From NCBI GenBank assembly GCA_965116235.1, contig OZ220496.1, positions 2,418,001 through 2,482,000 on the forward strand: a DNA stretch of 64,000 nt. Direction: 5' to 3'. Of the stretch, positions 1-7,948 are shown in pieces; position 1 is the stretch's first letter; each line of letters opens with the position of its first letter. The stretch comes from MPNP01 sp965116235 (lineage in GTDB: Bacteria > Pseudomonadota > Alphaproteobacteria > Rhodobacterales > Rhodobacteraceae). The notes below the pieces were generated by a model. It did no database searches, had not been told where the DNA came from, and saw nothing but the letters and a program-made list of their open reading frames with translations. A program made the position numbers and the translations under genes.

Positions 1-400
1 GGTTGGACTGGTACAAAACCTGCCGTCGCAAAGTCACCAACTCCATGGCATTCTTGACGGTGTTCAGCAAACGCCCGGTCAGAATGGGCTTTTCAAGATA
101 ATCGAAGGCGCCAATCTGCATTGCCTTGACAGCAATCTCGATGTTGCCATGACCTGACATGATTATGACAGGGGTACCGGCATCCTTCTGGCGGATTCTC
201 TTCAGAATCTCCACACCGTCCATTTCGGGATCATTCAGTCGAATGTCCAACAGTATCAGACTCGGTTTTGCTGCAGCGAATTGTCCCAGACACGATGATC
301 CGGAGTCAGCCTCGCGGGTTTCATATCCCTTGTTCCGAAGAAGTTCGGACAAAATGTCCCGTATCTTCGAATTGTCGTCAACAACTAAAATGTAATCCAT
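1..400 (-). CDS. ntrX: Nitrogen-regulation response regulator NtrX (partial, C-terminus cut by window edge)
   Basis: The visible 133 residues form a receiver domain that starts MDYILVVDDNSKIRDIL. The acidic pocket (VDD), the phospho-acceptor Asp in LILLDIRL, the Ser of IIMSGHG and the Lys of YLEKP are all present. In NtrX this domain precedes a sigma-54 AAA+ domain and a Fis-type DNA-binding domain, which would lie beyond base 1. The start codon sits 11 bases after the stop of the ntrY-like kinase gene, the usual ntrY-ntrX order. NtrX is phosphorylated by NtrY and controls nitrogen and envelope or redox genes in Alphaproteobacteria. The assignment rests on the receiver sequence plus the partner gene; the output domain cannot be checked here. 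Confidence 0.9.
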   Translation of the reverse strand, partial: MDYILVVDDNSKIRDILSELLRNKGYETREADSGSSCLGQFAAAKPSLILLDIRLNDPEMDGVEILKRIRQKDAGTPVIIMSGHGNIEIAVKAMQIGAFDYLEKPILTGRLLNTVKNAMELVTLRRQVLYQSN

Positions 401-411
401 TGGGACTGGCC

Positions 412-2754
412 TCAGGCGATTTCGTATTTTGATTCGGCAAATCTCCCCAGTCGCGGGAGATCAATCGTCACCAGCGCCCCCCGGTGCGTATCGCCGACGA
501 ACAGGGGAGCAATGCCCAGTCTCAGTCTTCCGTTATGCCCCTCCACAATTCGATCCGAATAGGCTAGACCCAGGCCGCTTCCACTTTCCTTGTTGAAGGT
601 CACAAAGGGCTTTTTGTACTCGCTGAATCTTACATTCTTCGAAAAACCAATGCCATTGTCCAGGACGCTGATTCGAATTGTACCATTCTCGTCTTCAAGA
701 AGTATTCGGATGAGGGGATCGAAAGGCGTTTCGGCTTCTCGTCTCTTGCGAGCACATATGCCTTCACGGGAATTTTTCAACAGGTTGATCATAACTTGGC
801 GAAAGAGGATTCGGTCAATGTGCGCATGGTTGGATTCAAGATTGTTGATTAGCTCGATGGGGATTTCCTCGCCACGGTGGAGTTCGGCATTTCGGGCGGA
901 CTCGCAGACCTCATACAGATCGACGCTTTCCAGTTTCGGGTCCGGCAACTTGGCAAACTCGGAAAATTCCTTGGATATGTGCAACAGTCCGAGCATCGAA
1001 TCCTCGACGATATCGACATACTTCACGATGGGCTTGATCTGGTTCTCGTCAAATTTGGTTCCGACCTGATCTCGCAGTAACTCAAGCGCGCCCGAAACAG
1101 GCGTGAAGGCGTTCTTGATTTCATGGGCAATCTGCTGGGCAACGCTGGCCCAAGCCGCTTTGCGTTCGGCATTGACCAATTCCGTAACATCATCGAAGGC
1201 GATGACAAAGCCCTCAAGAGTTTCCTTGTCGTCTTTGCGCTTGGCAATTTTGATCAGGAAATGATCGATATAGTCGTCCCGAGTCAGCTGCAATTTGGCG
1301 TTGGCCGTCGAGTCGCTCGAGTGCGCCAATCCATCTAGAATCGGCACAAATTCGGGCACGAGCTCGCTCAAATGCATCAAGTGTGAGTGTTCACCCGTGT
1401 CCGAAGTGGGCAGAAATGTCGACAGCCGGAGTTTCTGCAAGGCCGACTTGTTGATGAAGATGACATTCTGATGGGTATCCAAACCAATCACGCCAGAAGT
1501 AACGTTTGCCAACACCTCGCGAAGTTCTCTCGCCAGACTCTGAGCCGTGTTGCGGGCCTTGATCTCATCATTGATGCTGCGGTCCAACTTTTGAACCATT
1601 TCCTTGAAAACTCGGCTGAACAAGGCAATCTCATCCGACCCCTCGGTTGAAATTTTGGCCTGAAGGTTACCTTCACCTATCTCCCGAGCGGCTTGGGCTA
1701 GATTCTTGACTGGCCGACTTATTCGGTTGGCGAAAATCAAACCCTGTGGAACCACGATGAAGATAAGAAGGGCTCCTCCGGCAAGGAGAATTATGGAAAA
1801 ATTGAACAGAGTCCGGATGAGTTCTGGAACCTTGCCGGTAAATACAACCGAATCCTTGGCGACGGACTGCTGAAGATCTACAAGCGTTTCAATCAGTTCG
1901 ATTGTGAGATGAAGATACTGATCGCCACGAACCCGCAGTCGAGTCAAGGCGTGAAGCTGATTGGAATCGGGCAACTGGTAGACAAGCACAACAGCGGTAA
2001 ATCGGTCGTAACCAACCGAATACGTCAAGTTGGGAAACGCTTCTCGGTCCAGCTCTTCGGCGCAGGAACTGAATGACGCGATACCATCATCTTGGGCAGC
2101 CAAAGCCCCCATGTAATTGGCTGGGGGTTTGGTAAAATCATAGAGATAGCTTTGGGCTCCTCGAACGACGATCTCGCAGTTGCTGTCGATGATAAAGGAC
2201 TTGCCGGAACCTGTCTCGACTGTCAGGCTTTGAAACCACCTTCTCAGTTCACCAACATCAATGTAGGGTTGAACGGAATAGTATCTATTGAGTTGCGTGG
2301 CCAACTTGATGCTGTCGGTTTTCAACTCTTCGACCCTGATGTCAAAATAGGAAATCACGGTGTCGCCGGCCACCTGCACTTCATCGAAAAACTTGTAGGC
2401 GACATCACCGGTCAGGCCGATATTGATACCCAAACTGGCTATGCCGGCCAGCATGGTTGACGGAAGAATTGTCACCAGGGCAAAAGCCTTGGTTAAGGTC
2501 AGATAAAGGGAAGATTTCAAATCGGGGTTTCTTCGGATGCTGGCTTTCTTTACAATCGTGTAGAGCAAAAACGCGATAAGCGTGATCAGGTAAACGAAAT
2601 CAATCAGTATGATTCCGATTGACTCCAAGGCCGCGATATCCCCCTTCTCCCAAACGAAGATGGTGGCTCCTACCAGAATGGGAAACATCCCCAGGATTAT
2701 TTTGGGGGCCATCCACGAGAAATAAACCGGAAGTCTTGTCCTGACTGATTTCAA
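412..2754 (-). CDS. ntrY: Nitrogen-regulation sensor histidine kinase NtrY
   Basis: This 780-residue membrane kinase has three N-terminal hydrophobic segments (about residues 18-35, 48-68 and 85-112), a periplasmic region and a fourth transmembrane segment near 318-340. A HAMP linker (about 340-395) and a PAS-like region (about 410-525) follow. The HisKA motif QQIAHEIKN places the phospho-acceptor at about His544. The ATPase domain shows the N box NLLKNSREG, DNGIGF and GSGLGLA. It is transcribed ahead of ntrX and diverges from ispDF. The start given here is TTG; an in-frame ATG at 2712 (MAPKIILG) is a shorter alternative just before the first membrane segment. The architecture is that of NtrY, a sensor that feeds NtrX. 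Confidence 0.92.
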   Translation of the reverse strand: MKSVRTRLPVYFSWMAPKIILGMFPILVGATIFVWEKGDIAALESIGIILIDFVYLITLIAFLLYTIVKKASIRRNPDLKSSLYLTLTKAFALVTILPSTMLAGIASLGINIGLTGDVAYKFFDEVQVAGDTVISYFDIRVEELKTDSIKLATQLNRYYSVQPYIDVGELRRWFQSLTVETGSGKSFIIDSNCEIVVRGAQSYLYDFTKPPANYMGALAAQDDGIASFSSCAEELDREAFPNLTYSVGYDRFTAVVLVYQLPDSNQLHALTRLRVRGDQYLHLTIELIETLVDLQQSVAKDSVVFTGKVPELIRTLFNFSIILLAGGALLIFIVVPQGLIFANRISRPVKNLAQAAREIGEGNLQAKISTEGSDEIALFSRVFKEMVQKLDRSINDEIKARNTAQSLARELREVLANVTSGVIGLDTHQNVIFINKSALQKLRLSTFLPTSDTGEHSHLMHLSELVPEFVPILDGLAHSSDSTANAKLQLTRDDYIDHFLIKIAKRKDDKETLEGFVIAFDDVTELVNAERKAAWASVAQQIAHEIKNAFTPVSGALELLRDQVGTKFDENQIKPIVKYVDIVEDSMLGLLHISKEFSEFAKLPDPKLESVDLYEVCESARNAELHRGEEIPIELINNLESNHAHIDRILFRQVMINLLKNSREGICARKRREAETPFDPLIRILLEDENGTIRISVLDNGIGFSKNVRFSEYKKPFVTFNKESGSGLGLAYSDRIVEGHNGRLRLGIAPLFVGDTHRGALVTIDLPRLGRFAESKYEIA

Positions 2755-2927
2755 AAGCTTTCTCGACTCTGACTGTTCATTGCATTGGCTACTGAATTAT
2801 AATGGCATAATAGGGTCGACTGCCATGGCGCCAAAGTTTCCGGCAACTCGCACGTGATTGAAAACAATGACTTTGACACCTTCATCCATATTTTGCCATG
2901 CGAGTTATATCAAATCTGCACTGAAGG

Positions 2928-4124
2928 ATGTGCTTGCAGGCCGCAATGAGTTCATGCATGAAAATTGATGCTGTCGTCGCCGCCGGAGGCATAGGCCAGC
3001 GCGCGGGCATTCATCCTCCAAAGCAATACCAAAAAATTGGGACCCGGTTCGTTCTGGAGGGAGCCATCAACCGTTTCTTGGACTTACCGTCGATCACATC
3101 TTGCGTCGTCGTTGTAACTGAAGAACACAGACACTTGTTCCGGCAACTCATTCAGCCAAGATTGAAGCGTGAAGTACAGTTGGCGACAGGAGGATCAAGC
3201 CGTACAGATTCGGTCTTTGCCGGATTGGCTGCCTTGGCCAATTCGGGCTCGACCCATGTCCTGATCCATGATGGGGCCCGGCCCTTTGTCAGCCGTGCCC
3301 TCATCACCCGCATAATCGAAGCCTTGCAAAAGGCCGAAGGAGTCGTGCCGATAACGCCGGTCTCCGATGCCCTATGGACTGTAGACAAATCAAGGTTGAA
3401 ACGTATCGTCACTCGCGATGAAAAGGTTCTGGTTCAAACCCCCCAAGCCTTCCGGTTTGATCCAATATATCGGGCTTACGAGGCTCGATCGGGCGACGCT
3501 CCGGACTGTGCTGCCATTGCCTTGCAAGCCGGCATTTCGATACAATGGGTTCAAGGAGAACGCGCAAATGTCAAAATCACGACCCGGGAAGATCTCGGCA
3601 TTGCACGAAACATGAGTGGTCAAAACTTTGATGTCCGCACCGGTCAGGGAGTAGACATTCATCCTTTCGAGGATGGCGAAAGGGTTGTTTTGTGTGGTGT
3701 GGAGATCCCTTTTTCCAAGCAGCTGGTCGGTCATTCCGATGCCGATGTGGGTTTGCATGCAATTGTCGATGCCATCTATGGGGCCCTCGGCATTGGGGAT
3801 ATCGGAATCTGGTTTCCACCCAATGATGACAAGTGGAAGGATGTCAACTCGGACATCTTCATGTCCCACGCCCGCGAGCAACTGGAGACAAATCGCTTTC
3901 GGCTGACTTCGCTTGATTGCACGTTTGTCTGCGAAGAACCGAAAATTGGGCCCTACAGCGAAGCCATGCGAAATAGAGTTGCCGCTCTGCTTGGCGTCGA
4001 GCCAAACAGAATCAACATCAAGGCAACGACCTCAGAAAAAATGGGTTTCATGGGTCGCCGGGAAGGAATCATGGCCTTGGCCACGGCCACGATCGTCAAG
4101 AACGATACCTTGTTCGGCATGTAG
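2928..4124 (+). CDS. ispDF: Bifunctional IspD/IspF isoprenoid enzyme
   Basis: A fusion of two MEP-pathway enzymes. The N-terminal half (about residues 10-230) is 2-C-methyl-D-erythritol 4-phosphate cytidylyltransferase, with the AAGGIGQRAG nucleotide loop and PKQY. The C-terminal half (about 235-395) is 2-C-methyl-D-erythritol 2,4-cyclodiphosphate synthase, with the metal-binding GVDIHPF, the GHSDADV loop and TTSEKMGFMGRREGI. IspDF fusions are common in Alphaproteobacteria. In-frame ATGs at 2946 and 2958 are alternative starts; 2946 has a GCAGG five bases upstream, whereas the GAAGG before 2928 abuts its ATG. The gene is followed after 59 bases by pgpA and is divergent from ntrY. Confidence 0.96.
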   Translation: MCLQAAMSSCMKIDAVVAAGGIGQRAGIHPPKQYQKIGTRFVLEGAINRFLDLPSITSCVVVVTEEHRHLFRQLIQPRLKREVQLATGGSSRTDSVFAGLAALANSGSTHVLIHDGARPFVSRALITRIIEALQKAEGVVPITPVSDALWTVDKSRLKRIVTRDEKVLVQTPQAFRFDPIYRAYEARSGDAPDCAAIALQAGISIQWVQGERANVKITTREDLGIARNMSGQNFDVRTGQGVDIHPFEDGERVVLCGVEIPFSKQLVGHSDADVGLHAIVDAIYGALGIGDIGIWFPPNDDKWKDVNSDIFMSHAREQLETNRFRLTSLDCTFVCEEPKIGPYSEAMRNRVAALLGVEPNRINIKATTSEKMGFMGRREGIMALATATIVKNDTLFGM

Positions 4125-4183
4125 ATTGGTCATTTTGATGCCAGCCAGCAGCGGTCCGGCCTTCTCGCAACGATCCGACGATA

Positions 4184-4819
4184 ATGCGCATTAACCCACT
4201 TCGGCTCGTGATCACCCTGTTTGGGATCGGTTATTTGCCCAAAGCGCCGGGAACGTGGGCATCATTGGCAACAACCGCCCTTGGCGGCGTCATTCTGCTG
4301 CATGTCTCTTTGCCAAGTTATCTGTTGTGTGTGCTTGTCAGCCTAGTCGTGGGAATGGCACTCGTCAGATGGGCCCGACCCGGTTTTGATTCTGCCGATC
4401 CGCCCGAAATCGTACTTGACGAGTTTATCGGCCAGTTAACAGGCCTCTGGCCTCTGGCTTTGATTCTATACTGCACGCGGGCGGCAGAAGGATTTCACAC
4501 TGAGACACTGAAGTCTCTTCCCTTTCTGGATCCCTTGCTGCCAACACTGGCATGGCTCTATGTAGGTTCGCTTCTCATGCTGTTTGCCGGCTTCAGGTTT
4601 TTCGATATCCGAAAGCCGTCCGTGATCGGTTGGCTTGATCGTTCGGGCGGGTTGGCAGGAATAGTTCTGGATGATTTTGTAGCCGGGCTTGTTTCCGGGT
4701 TTATTTTTTTCGTGGTTGTGCTATTATGCGTCCTCGGGATGGAATTTTTCATGCCCATTTCATTCGGTTTAGTTAACTGCTTGATGGAAGGACTGTCCGG
4801 AAGCATGTGTTCGCATTGA
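4184..4819 (+). CDS. pgpA: Phosphatidylglycerophosphatase A
   Basis: Dephosphorylates phosphatidylglycerol phosphate in the inner membrane during phospholipid synthesis. The diagnostic N-terminal motif GIGYLPKAPGTWAS, the acidic PPEIVLDEFIGQ segment and the C-terminal IRKPSVIGWLDR...GIVLDDFVAG are all present, among several hydrophobic helices. At 211 residues it is longer than the roughly 170-residue enterobacterial enzyme. The extra length lies in the middle (about residues 90-125) and at the C-terminal tail. It follows ispDF in the same direction, a common alphaproteobacterial arrangement. Confidence 0.93.
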   Translation: MRINPLRLVITLFGIGYLPKAPGTWASLATTALGGVILLHVSLPSYLLCVLVSLVVGMALVRWARPGFDSADPPEIVLDEFIGQLTGLWPLALILYCTRAAEGFHTETLKSLPFLDPLLPTLAWLYVGSLLMLFAGFRFFDIRKPSVIGWLDRSGGLAGIVLDDFVAGLVSGFIFFVVVLLCVLGMEFFMPISFGLVNCLMEGLSGSMCSH

Positions 4820-4854
4820 AGATGCGACAGTTCCGGTGCTATTAGGCTCGCATC
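4811..4854 (+). promoter_or_regulatory. Overlapping alternative hairpins at the end of pgpA
   Basis: ATGCGA (4822-4827) can pair with TCGCAT just upstream (4811-4816, inside the last pgpA codons). The overlapping GATGCGA (4821-4827) can instead pair with TCGCATC at 4848-4854. The two stems are mutually exclusive. No U-run follows, so this is not an obvious intrinsic terminator. It lies in the leader region between pgpA and amtB. The function is unknown. Confidence 0.35.
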
Positions 4855-4994
4855 AAGTTATAGGCGTAACGTGTCTTTACGAATTTGTCGCTCTCCAAGG
4901 TGGGGCGGTGATGGATCGGGGCGCGGATCAGTGGGAGAACGCCTGATTAAATCAATTCATTCGTATTGTATGTAACTTTTGTTTGGAGATAATT

Positions 4995-6182
4995 ATGGTT
5001 GGAGCAGATACAGCGTGGATAATCGTTGCGACCGCGTTAGTGCTTTTGATGACTCTTCCCGGCCTGGCCCTGTTTTATGGTGGCCTTGTAAGAGCCCGAA
5101 ACGTTCTCAGCGTGTTCACGCAGTGCTACTCAATTGCATGTTTGATGAGCGTGCTGTGGCTGGTCATCGGCTACTCAATCGCTTTTGGAGGAGGCAATTC
5201 GTCTCTTTTTGGCGGTTTTGGGCGAGTCTTTCTAATGGGAGTTGAGGCCGACACTCTCGCCGGAACAATTCCCGAAGTCTTGTTCTTTGCCTTCCAGATG
5301 ACATTCGCGGTCATTACCCCTGCCCTGATACTAGGGGCCTATGTCGAACGGATCAGTTTTGGCTTCGTTCTGGTCTTCTCCGGAGCATGGATGCTTCTGT
5401 GCTATGCACCGGTCGCCAATTGGATCTGGGGTGGCGGCATGCTGGCGGCTGGCGGCATCTATGGAGAAGAAGTCGGCACATTTGATTTTGCCGGTGGCAT
5501 CGTTGTCCATGAGACAGCCGGTTTGGCCGCGCTCGTCATTGCTTTCTTTCTTGGCTCTCGAAAGGACAAGTCCAAGCCTCCCCACGCACCCGGAATGGTG
5601 ATGATGGGTGCGGCTCTGCTCTGGGTCGGCTGGTTCGGGTTCAATGGCGGATCCCAACTGGCAGCGGACGGTGGTGCGGCAATGGCCTTGACGGTCACGC
5701 ACATATCGGCGGCGGCGGCATCATTGAGCTGGATTCTGCTGGAACGAATTCGTTTTGGCAAATGTTCCCTGGTCGGCTTGGTGACCGGCACGATCGCTGG
5801 CTTGGCGTCCATAACACCCGCTTCCGGTTTCGTGGGTCCGGTTGAGGCTCTCTTTATTGGAGCGGTTGCTGGCGTACTGTGCCAATATGGCGTCGAACTT
5901 GTGAAGAATGTCCTGAAAATTGATGACACTCTCGATGTCTTTGCCGTGCATGGCATCGGCGGCATTTTTGGCACCATCATGATTGCGGTCTTCAATGCTG
6001 ATGCAAGCTGGGTTGCTCAGGTTGGCTCCGTTGTCATTGTCGGTGTTTTCACGGTGGTTATGACGACGATCATCGTCAAGGTGGTTGGCTGGATCATCCC
6101 CATGCGCGTTGCCGATGAGGAAGAGGTCACCGGGTTAGACATGACCGTTCATGGTGAAAGAGGATACGAGTTCACCTCGTAA
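4995..6182 (+). CDS. amtB: Ammonium transporter
   Basis: Inner-membrane Amt/Rh-family ammonium channel with about eleven hydrophobic segments. Family signatures include LFYGGLVRARNVLS near the N-terminus, DFAGGIVVHETAG (with the first pore histidine region) and DVFAVHGIGGIFG. The start was set at the ATG at 4995 because GGAG lies six bases upstream; a TTG four codons earlier is embedded in that site. This gives 395 residues, normal for the family. No glnK gene for the usual PII regulator lies next to it. A strong hairpin follows the stop. Its product would import ammonium, which fits the NtrYX and methylamine genes nearby. Confidence 0.95.
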   Translation: MVGADTAWIIVATALVLLMTLPGLALFYGGLVRARNVLSVFTQCYSIACLMSVLWLVIGYSIAFGGGNSSLFGGFGRVFLMGVEADTLAGTIPEVLFFAFQMTFAVITPALILGAYVERISFGFVLVFSGAWMLLCYAPVANWIWGGGMLAAGGIYGEEVGTFDFAGGIVVHETAGLAALVIAFFLGSRKDKSKPPHAPGMVMMGAALLWVGWFGFNGGSQLAADGGAAMALTVTHISAAAASLSWILLERIRFGKCSLVGLVTGTIAGLASITPASGFVGPVEALFIGAVAGVLCQYGVELVKNVLKIDDTLDVFAVHGIGGIFGTIMIAVFNADASWVAQVGSVVIVGVFTVVMTTIIVKVVGWIIPMRVADEEEVTGLDMTVHGERGYEFTS

Positions 6183-6199
6183 TCGTCAAAAGAACCAAT

Positions 6200-6225
6200 G
6201 ACCCCAGAAATTCGTTTCTGGGGTC
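6200..6225. terminator. Bidirectional hairpin between amtB and mttB-like gene
   Basis: A perfect 11-bp stem, GACCCCAGAAA then TTCG then TTTCTGGGGTC, lies between two convergent genes. The UUCG tetraloop closes it tightly. The U-rich tail on the plus side is weak, but the position and stability fit a shared terminator. Confidence 0.75.
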
Positions 6226-6243
6226 TACCTGTCCTGAAATGTT

Positions 6244-7791
6244 CTAAACGAAGGAGTCAGCTGTCGAAGCCTTGCGCTTCGCCATGAACTCGTTCAACGC
6301 TTCGTTAACCGCCGTGTCCAGGGACGGTTCCTGATAATTCTTCAGCAGATACTCCACCCTGTCTCGGGCAAGGGTTTGAGTATCTCTTTCTCCGGCCTCT
6401 TGCCAGGTCTCAAACGGTGTGTAATCCAGAATGTCTGTCTTCCAAAATGCCGTCTTGAAATTGTTCTGGGTGTGCTGGCAACCCAAATAGTGCCCCCCGG
6501 GCTGAACTTCCCGAATGGCATCAAGAGCCTGACCATTCTCCGAAATGTCAATTGCACCGGCCAATTGATGGAGCGCTCCCAATTGATCATCGTCCATGAC
6601 AAACTTTTCGAATGACGACACGAGTCCGCCTTCAAGCCAACCGCAGGAGTGAAGCATAAAGTTCACTCCGCCGAAAAGGCTGGCCTGAAGGGTGACAGCC
6701 GACTCGTATCCGGCCTGGGCATCCGGGATCTTGGAGCCACACAATCCCCCGCCAGAGCGGAATGGCAGCTCCATCCTTCGGGCCAGTTGACCAGCCCCAT
6801 ACAGAATTTTTGTGGCTTCCGGCGTTCCAAAGGTTGGAGCTCCCGAGTTCATGTCAATGGAGGTGACAAAGGTGCCGAATATGACCGGTGCCCCGGGACG
6901 AATCAGCTGGCTGTAGGCGATGCCGACAAGAACTTCGGCCAATACTTGAGTCAAAGTCCCGACAACGGATGTTGGTGCCATCGCTCCCCCCACGATGAAT
7001 GGAGACAGTATGGTTGCCTGCTTGCTTCGAGCATAGACTTCAAGCGCCCCCATCATGACCGAATCAAAGGTTAAGGGTGAATTGACGTTGATAAGTGAAG
7101 TCAGAACCGTGTTCGATTCGACGAATTCATCGCCGAAGACGATCTTGGCCATGGCAATTGAATCTTCGGCTCGCGAGGGTTCGGTAACGGAACCCATGAA
7201 AGGCTTGTCCGAGTAACGGACATGAGCATACACCATGTCCAAATGTCGCTTGTTGACCGGCAAATCGGTGGGTTCACAGACGGTGCCTCCCGAGTGATGA
7301 AGCCATTTGGACATGTAGCCCAGTTTGACAAAGTTCCGGAAGTCCTCAATTGTTGCATATCTCCGTCCTCCATCCAGCGTTCGCACAAAGGGTGGGCCGT
7401 AAACTGGAGCGCACACTAGCGTGGTCGGAGAAATCAAAACATTTTTTTCGGGATTGCGGGCATGTTGCACAAATTCACGGGGAGCGGTCCTTACCAACGA
7501 GCGAGCCAATCCCTTGGGAAGACGCACTCTTTCTCCATCAACATCTGCCCCGGAATTACGCCAGAGCGTCAACCCCGCCGGATTGTCCGGGAAATCAAAT
7601 CCAATTTCCTCCAGAATCAGTTCGGCATTATGTTCGATCAGTTCCAGTGCCTCATCCGCAAACAAGTCCAGATTGGGCAACGTCCGCTCGATGAACTTGG
7701 CGGTCTCAATTTTCAAGGCCATTCGCTCACTGCGCCGTCGGCTTCCCCCACCGGAGCGTTTCCTCCGTTCGGGTGCTGGCTTTTCCTTCAT
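6244..7791 (-). CDS. Trimethylamine methyltransferase (MttB) superfamily protein, non-pyrrolysine type
   Basis: A 515-residue MttB-superfamily (COG5598) protein. The basic, Gly-rich N-terminus (RRKRSGGGSRRR) and the segment ELILEEIGFDFPDNP are typical of the family. MttB transfers a methyl group from a methylated amine to a cobalamin-bound partner. The reading frame is open throughout, so there is no in-frame amber codon for pyrrolysine. It therefore resembles the MtgB-like branch, of which a characterised member demethylates glycine betaine; the real substrate cannot be read from sequence. A GAGGG lies five bases before the ATG. It is convergent with amtB, and the only corrinoid protein in the window is about 20 kb away. 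Confidence 0.88.
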   Translation of the reverse strand: MKEKPAPERRKRSGGGSRRRSERMALKIETAKFIERTLPNLDLFADEALELIEHNAELILEEIGFDFPDNPAGLTLWRNSGADVDGERVRLPKGLARSLVRTAPREFVQHARNPEKNVLISPTTLVCAPVYGPPFVRTLDGGRRYATIEDFRNFVKLGYMSKWLHHSGGTVCEPTDLPVNKRHLDMVYAHVRYSDKPFMGSVTEPSRAEDSIAMAKIVFGDEFVESNTVLTSLINVNSPLTFDSVMMGALEVYARSKQATILSPFIVGGAMAPTSVVGTLTQVLAEVLVGIAYSQLIRPGAPVIFGTFVTSIDMNSGAPTFGTPEATKILYGAGQLARRMELPFRSGGGLCGSKIPDAQAGYESAVTLQASLFGGVNFMLHSCGWLEGGLVSSFEKFVMDDDQLGALHQLAGAIDISENGQALDAIREVQPGGHYLGCQHTQNNFKTAFWKTDILDYTPFETWQEAGERDTQTLARDRVEYLLKNYQEPSLDTAVNEALNEFMAKRKASTADSFV

Positions 7792-7869
7792 CTTCTCCCT
7801 CGCATGATCATGTTATGAATTTCGGTGTGGCAAACCGTTCCGTAACGAGTAACTTGGTTTCATCAGCGC

Positions 7870-7888
7870 GTTGTAATGTACATACAAC
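7870..7888. repeat. Inverted repeat in the divergent mttB-guaA promoter region
   Basis: GTTGTA and TACAAC flank seven bases (ATGTACA). It sits between the divergent starts of the mttB-like gene (7791) and guaA (7949), where a regulator could act on either. No regulator can be named from it. Confidence 0.3.
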
Positions 7889-7948
7889 CGAACCGACTTC
7901 AGTGAAACTTTTTTCCTACGGTGGCGGGCACTTTCGCAAGGACATAAA

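Noticed and set aside
4855..4994. Sigma-54 promoter before amtB
   Set aside because: No TGGCAC-N5-TTGC element was found, although amt genes are often controlled that way.
6244..7791. Pyrrolysine-containing MttB
   Set aside because: There is no in-frame amber codon within the gene.
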